Source: Acidimicrobiales bacterium (GTDB taxonomy: Bacteria; Actinomycetota; Acidimicrobiia; Acidimicrobiales; Iamiaceae). Taken from it: a stretch of 64,000 nt of DNA. The stretch is from positions 1 through 64,000 of the forward strand of contig JAODBM010000114.1 in NCBI GenBank assembly GCA_025463985.1, read 5' to 3'. Position numbers and translations under genes: made by a program. The notes beneath the pieces are model-generated. The model saw nothing but the letters and a program-made list of their open reading frames with translations, was not told the origin of the DNA and did no database searches. Of the stretch, positions 62,160 to 64,000 are shown piece by piece. Numbering within the stretch: the first letter of the stretch is position 1; every line of letters starts with the position of its first letter.

Positions 62160-62838
62160 CGTGCTGTAACCCCCCTGATCTGACAGCGGTGCGCTGCCTG
62201 ATCTTGCAACTGGCTGAGGCCGGTCATCCTTGCAGGTCCGCTGGTCGAGGTGTCTTCGAAGGACGCCACCACATCGCCCTCGGTTGTGCTGGCGCCTCGG
62301 GTCGGGGCCATGCAGGCGAGGCGCGAGAGATCAGGGGCGTAGGTCGGGTGGGGTGAAGGTCCCAGGAACTGCGTCGAACGCTCCATCGAGGTTGGTAGTT
62401 GGGTGTGCGATTACCTGGCTGAACGCAGCTCGCATGGTCAACAGACGTGGGCTTCACCCAGGACCTCCCAGAGACACTCAGAGATGCTCGTCTGTCCCTC
62501 GCCTAGCGGCGACTCGATCGGAACTAGCGGCTTGCCGACGCTGTGACCAGAGCCTGTCCCCACCGATCCCGGCGGCAAGACCCGGCTGGGCTCGAGCTCT
62601 GCCTCGATCGCAGCAGCGGCTTCCTCCCACTGCCCGCAGACCGCCGACCGCCGGATGATGGGCTCTCGACCAGCTAACGGAGGACGAGATGACCACGATC
62701 GTGTCCGACCGAACGCGGACGTGCGTGTCACGCAAAAGCGAGGGCGGTCCCTGCACGGCTAGCGTTTCGCCGGCGGCAAGTCAGGTTTCAACTGTTCCGA
62801 ACACATGCGAACGCACGAGGTGCGTCAGAGAGGGATTT
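62160..62838. other. Gene-poor stretch between mcrB and the AAA ATPase
   Basis: This 679-base region carries only short open frames in both directions, such as 62438-62731 on the minus strand, without ribosome binding sites, motifs or length to support them. I see no inverted terminal repeats or transposase remains. It may hold promoters for the two divergent genes. Confidence 0.45.
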
Positions 62839-64000
62839 ATGAGGCTCACCGGCCTGACTGTGGAGAACTGGAAGTCCTTCCGAGAGCCATCCCACTTGGA
62901 GCTCAGGCCACTGACCATTCTTCTGGGCCGCAACAATGCCGGCAAGAGTGCTCTGACGAGGCTTCCCCTTCTTCTTGCCGCTGGGTTCGGCGGACAAGTT
63001 GGACCGCCACTTCCCTTTGATCTCTCACAAGCCGACGTCGGGCGGATCCTTCCCGATGTAATCTATAAACGCCTCGCTCACGGAAGTGTCACCCTCGCAG
63101 CGGATTTGCAGACCCAGGCGAGTGATTCTCTCAGGGTGACCTTCCGGGTCCAGAATATTGATGAACTAAAGCTGCAGCTGCTGACAGAATGGTCGGTCAG
63201 CAAGAACGGCGACAAGGTCGCAGAGCTATTGTGGATTGGTAGCGATCCTCGTGCCTCGATCCAACCATATCGAGACAGCGTTAGTGACGTCGATATCCTT
63301 CTTGCCTTTGATGGGTTGGTACCCCGGCCCGATCAAGACAGCGAACTCACTGAAGTATTCACCAGCGTCTTGTCCGACCTTTCTGAGAAGCTGTTTGTCA
63401 CTTACCTCGGACCGTTTAGAGAACAACCGAAGCGGAGCTATGAGTATCCGGGAACCGATCCAGACCACGTAGGTACGCACGGAGCGGGAGTCGCTGGGAT
63501 CCTTGGCTCCGATGCACTCCGACGACAGGGTCGCCTTGTTGGCCAGGTCGCAGACGGCATGGAGGATCTGATTGGCCCATGGCGTCTTGCTGTCGAGCCA
63601 TCGGGAGATGCTTTCAGGTTGGAACTCGTGTCGACTTCAGACGCCGCGCTGCGGATAAACCTGGTTGATGTCGGGACCGGGGTGTCTCAGGTCATGCCGA
63701 TCGTGGTGCAACGTGTCATGGATCGCAACCAGGAGGATCATGATTTCCTTGAGGTCGTCGAACAGCCAGAGCTACACCTTCACCCTCGGGCGCACCTGCC
63801 GCTTGCTGATCTCTACATAACGGGGGCTCAGCGCACGGGTGCACAGTTCGTTGTGGAAACCCACTCAGAAAACTTCGTGCTTCGAGTTAGGCGCCGCATT
63901 GCCGAGGGGTTGTTCGATCCAGATCTACTAGCGCTCTACTACATCGAGCACGACGGACAGGAAGCGACTGTTCGAAGGATCGAAATAGGCCCACTCGGGG
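62839..64000 (+). CDS. DUF3696-type AAA ATPase (3' incomplete)
   Basis: The frame stays open to the window edge (387 codons read). SMC/OLD-like ATPase: it begins MRLTGLTVENWKSFREPS, has Walker A GRNNAGKSAL, a signature-like GTGVSQVMPIVV, Walker B FLEVVEQPELHLHP and the switch His segment FVVETHSENFVLRVRRRIAEG. The order and spacing fit DUF3696 ATPases, which occur alone or beside nucleases in defence loci. The codon use is less GC-rich than elsewhere. A partner gene, if any, lies beyond 64000. Confidence 0.82.
   Translation, partial: MRLTGLTVENWKSFREPSHLELRPLTILLGRNNAGKSALTRLPLLLAAGFGGQVGPPLPFDLSQADVGRILPDVIYKRLAHGSVTLAADLQTQASDSLRVTFRVQNIDELKLQLLTEWSVSKNGDKVAELLWIGSDPRASIQPYRDSVSDVDILLAFDGLVPRPDQDSELTEVFTSVLSDLSEKLFVTYLGPFREQPKRSYEYPGTDPDHVGTHGAGVAGILGSDALRRQGRLVGQVADGMEDLIGPWRLAVEPSGDAFRLELVSTSDAALRINLVDVGTGVSQVMPIVVQRVMDRNQEDHDFLEVVEQPELHLHPRAHLPLADLYITGAQRTGAQFVVETHSENFVLRVRRRIAEGLFDPDLLALYYIEHDGQEATVRRIEIGPLG

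Noticed and set aside
62438..62731. A possible 97-codon minus-strand gene in the gap before the AAA ATPase.
   Set aside because: No ribosome binding site, -10 box or recognisable motif; the overlapping frames on both strands are equally open.
1..64000. CRISPR arrays, insertion sequences and integrase genes.
   Set aside because: No regularly spaced repeats, terminal inverted repeats or transposase/integrase motifs were seen.

Overview
The window looks like chromosomal DNA of a high-GC actinomycete, most probably from the class Acidimicrobiia or a close relative. The evidence is the block fhaA-fhaB-pstP-rodA-pbpA-pknB-trpG-crgA (9370-17427), which keeps the mycobacterial dnaA-region order with pknA missing. 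Other signs are the TrkA pair beside an APC permease and an OB-fold protein, an acyl-CoA-rich gene content, and many GTG starts. A recurring feature is a TANNNT -10 box 6-9 bases before the start codon with no ribosome binding site. This suggests that leaderless mRNAs are common here.

Layout. 1-6478: an HtrA-like protease (5' end outside the window), pirin, an FtsX-type permease with a double-cupredoxin lipoprotein, and a metallo-beta-lactamase-fold hydrolase. 6610-8904: two adjacent toxin-antitoxin-like pairs (an AbrB-type antitoxin with an unidentified partner, and an AbiE-like pair), each with a candidate operator, followed by tRNA-Leu(CAG). 9370-17427: the cell-wall growth and Ser/Thr-phosphorylation cluster, then trpG and crgA. 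17595-24277: a small zinc-site membrane protein, a DesT-like TetR divergent from a ferredoxin reductase and acyl desaturase, then a thiolase and an acyl-CoA ligase. 24299-29706: MOSC protein, second thiolase, a KAS III-like/OB-fold fusion, GlsB, CaiB/BaiF CoA transferase. 29744-35484: MFS exporter, gluQ, a sirohydrochlorin chelatase-like gene, thioesterase, L,D-transpeptidase, an unknown lipoprotein and an OB-fold protein. 35501-42202: two TrkA proteins, an APC permease and a 1053-residue metallophosphoesterase-MprF-like fusion. 42372-50814: dienelactone hydrolase, persulfide-dioxygenase-like hydrolase, PaaX-type regulator divergent from a second desaturase, NTF2-like and DUF4031 proteins, azlCD, larBC and pheA. 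50851-52834: two divergent tRNA-Ser genes, a secreted DTR/VDVQGYY-repeat protein and YjbQ.

At 52964 a tRNA-Arg(ACG) gene begins with a normal 5' half and stops matching a tRNA just after the anticodon loop. From here to the right edge the base composition is visibly less GC-rich and the genes are accessory. They comprise two unknown small genes, a nuclease-like protein, two different amino-group DNA methyltransferases in one operon, a convergent McrC/McrB pair, and a DUF3696-type AAA ATPase cut by the window edge. I read this as a defence island entered at the tRNA. Its core is a LlaJI-like restriction-modification system whose two methyltransferases appear to be amino-type rather than C5-type, and whose McrB lacks the usual N-terminal DNA-recognition domain. 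This is the best candidate for an undescribed system in the window.

No CRISPR array, insertion sequence, rRNA gene, integrase or replication origin was recognised. Protein functions are from motif reading only; no database search was possible.
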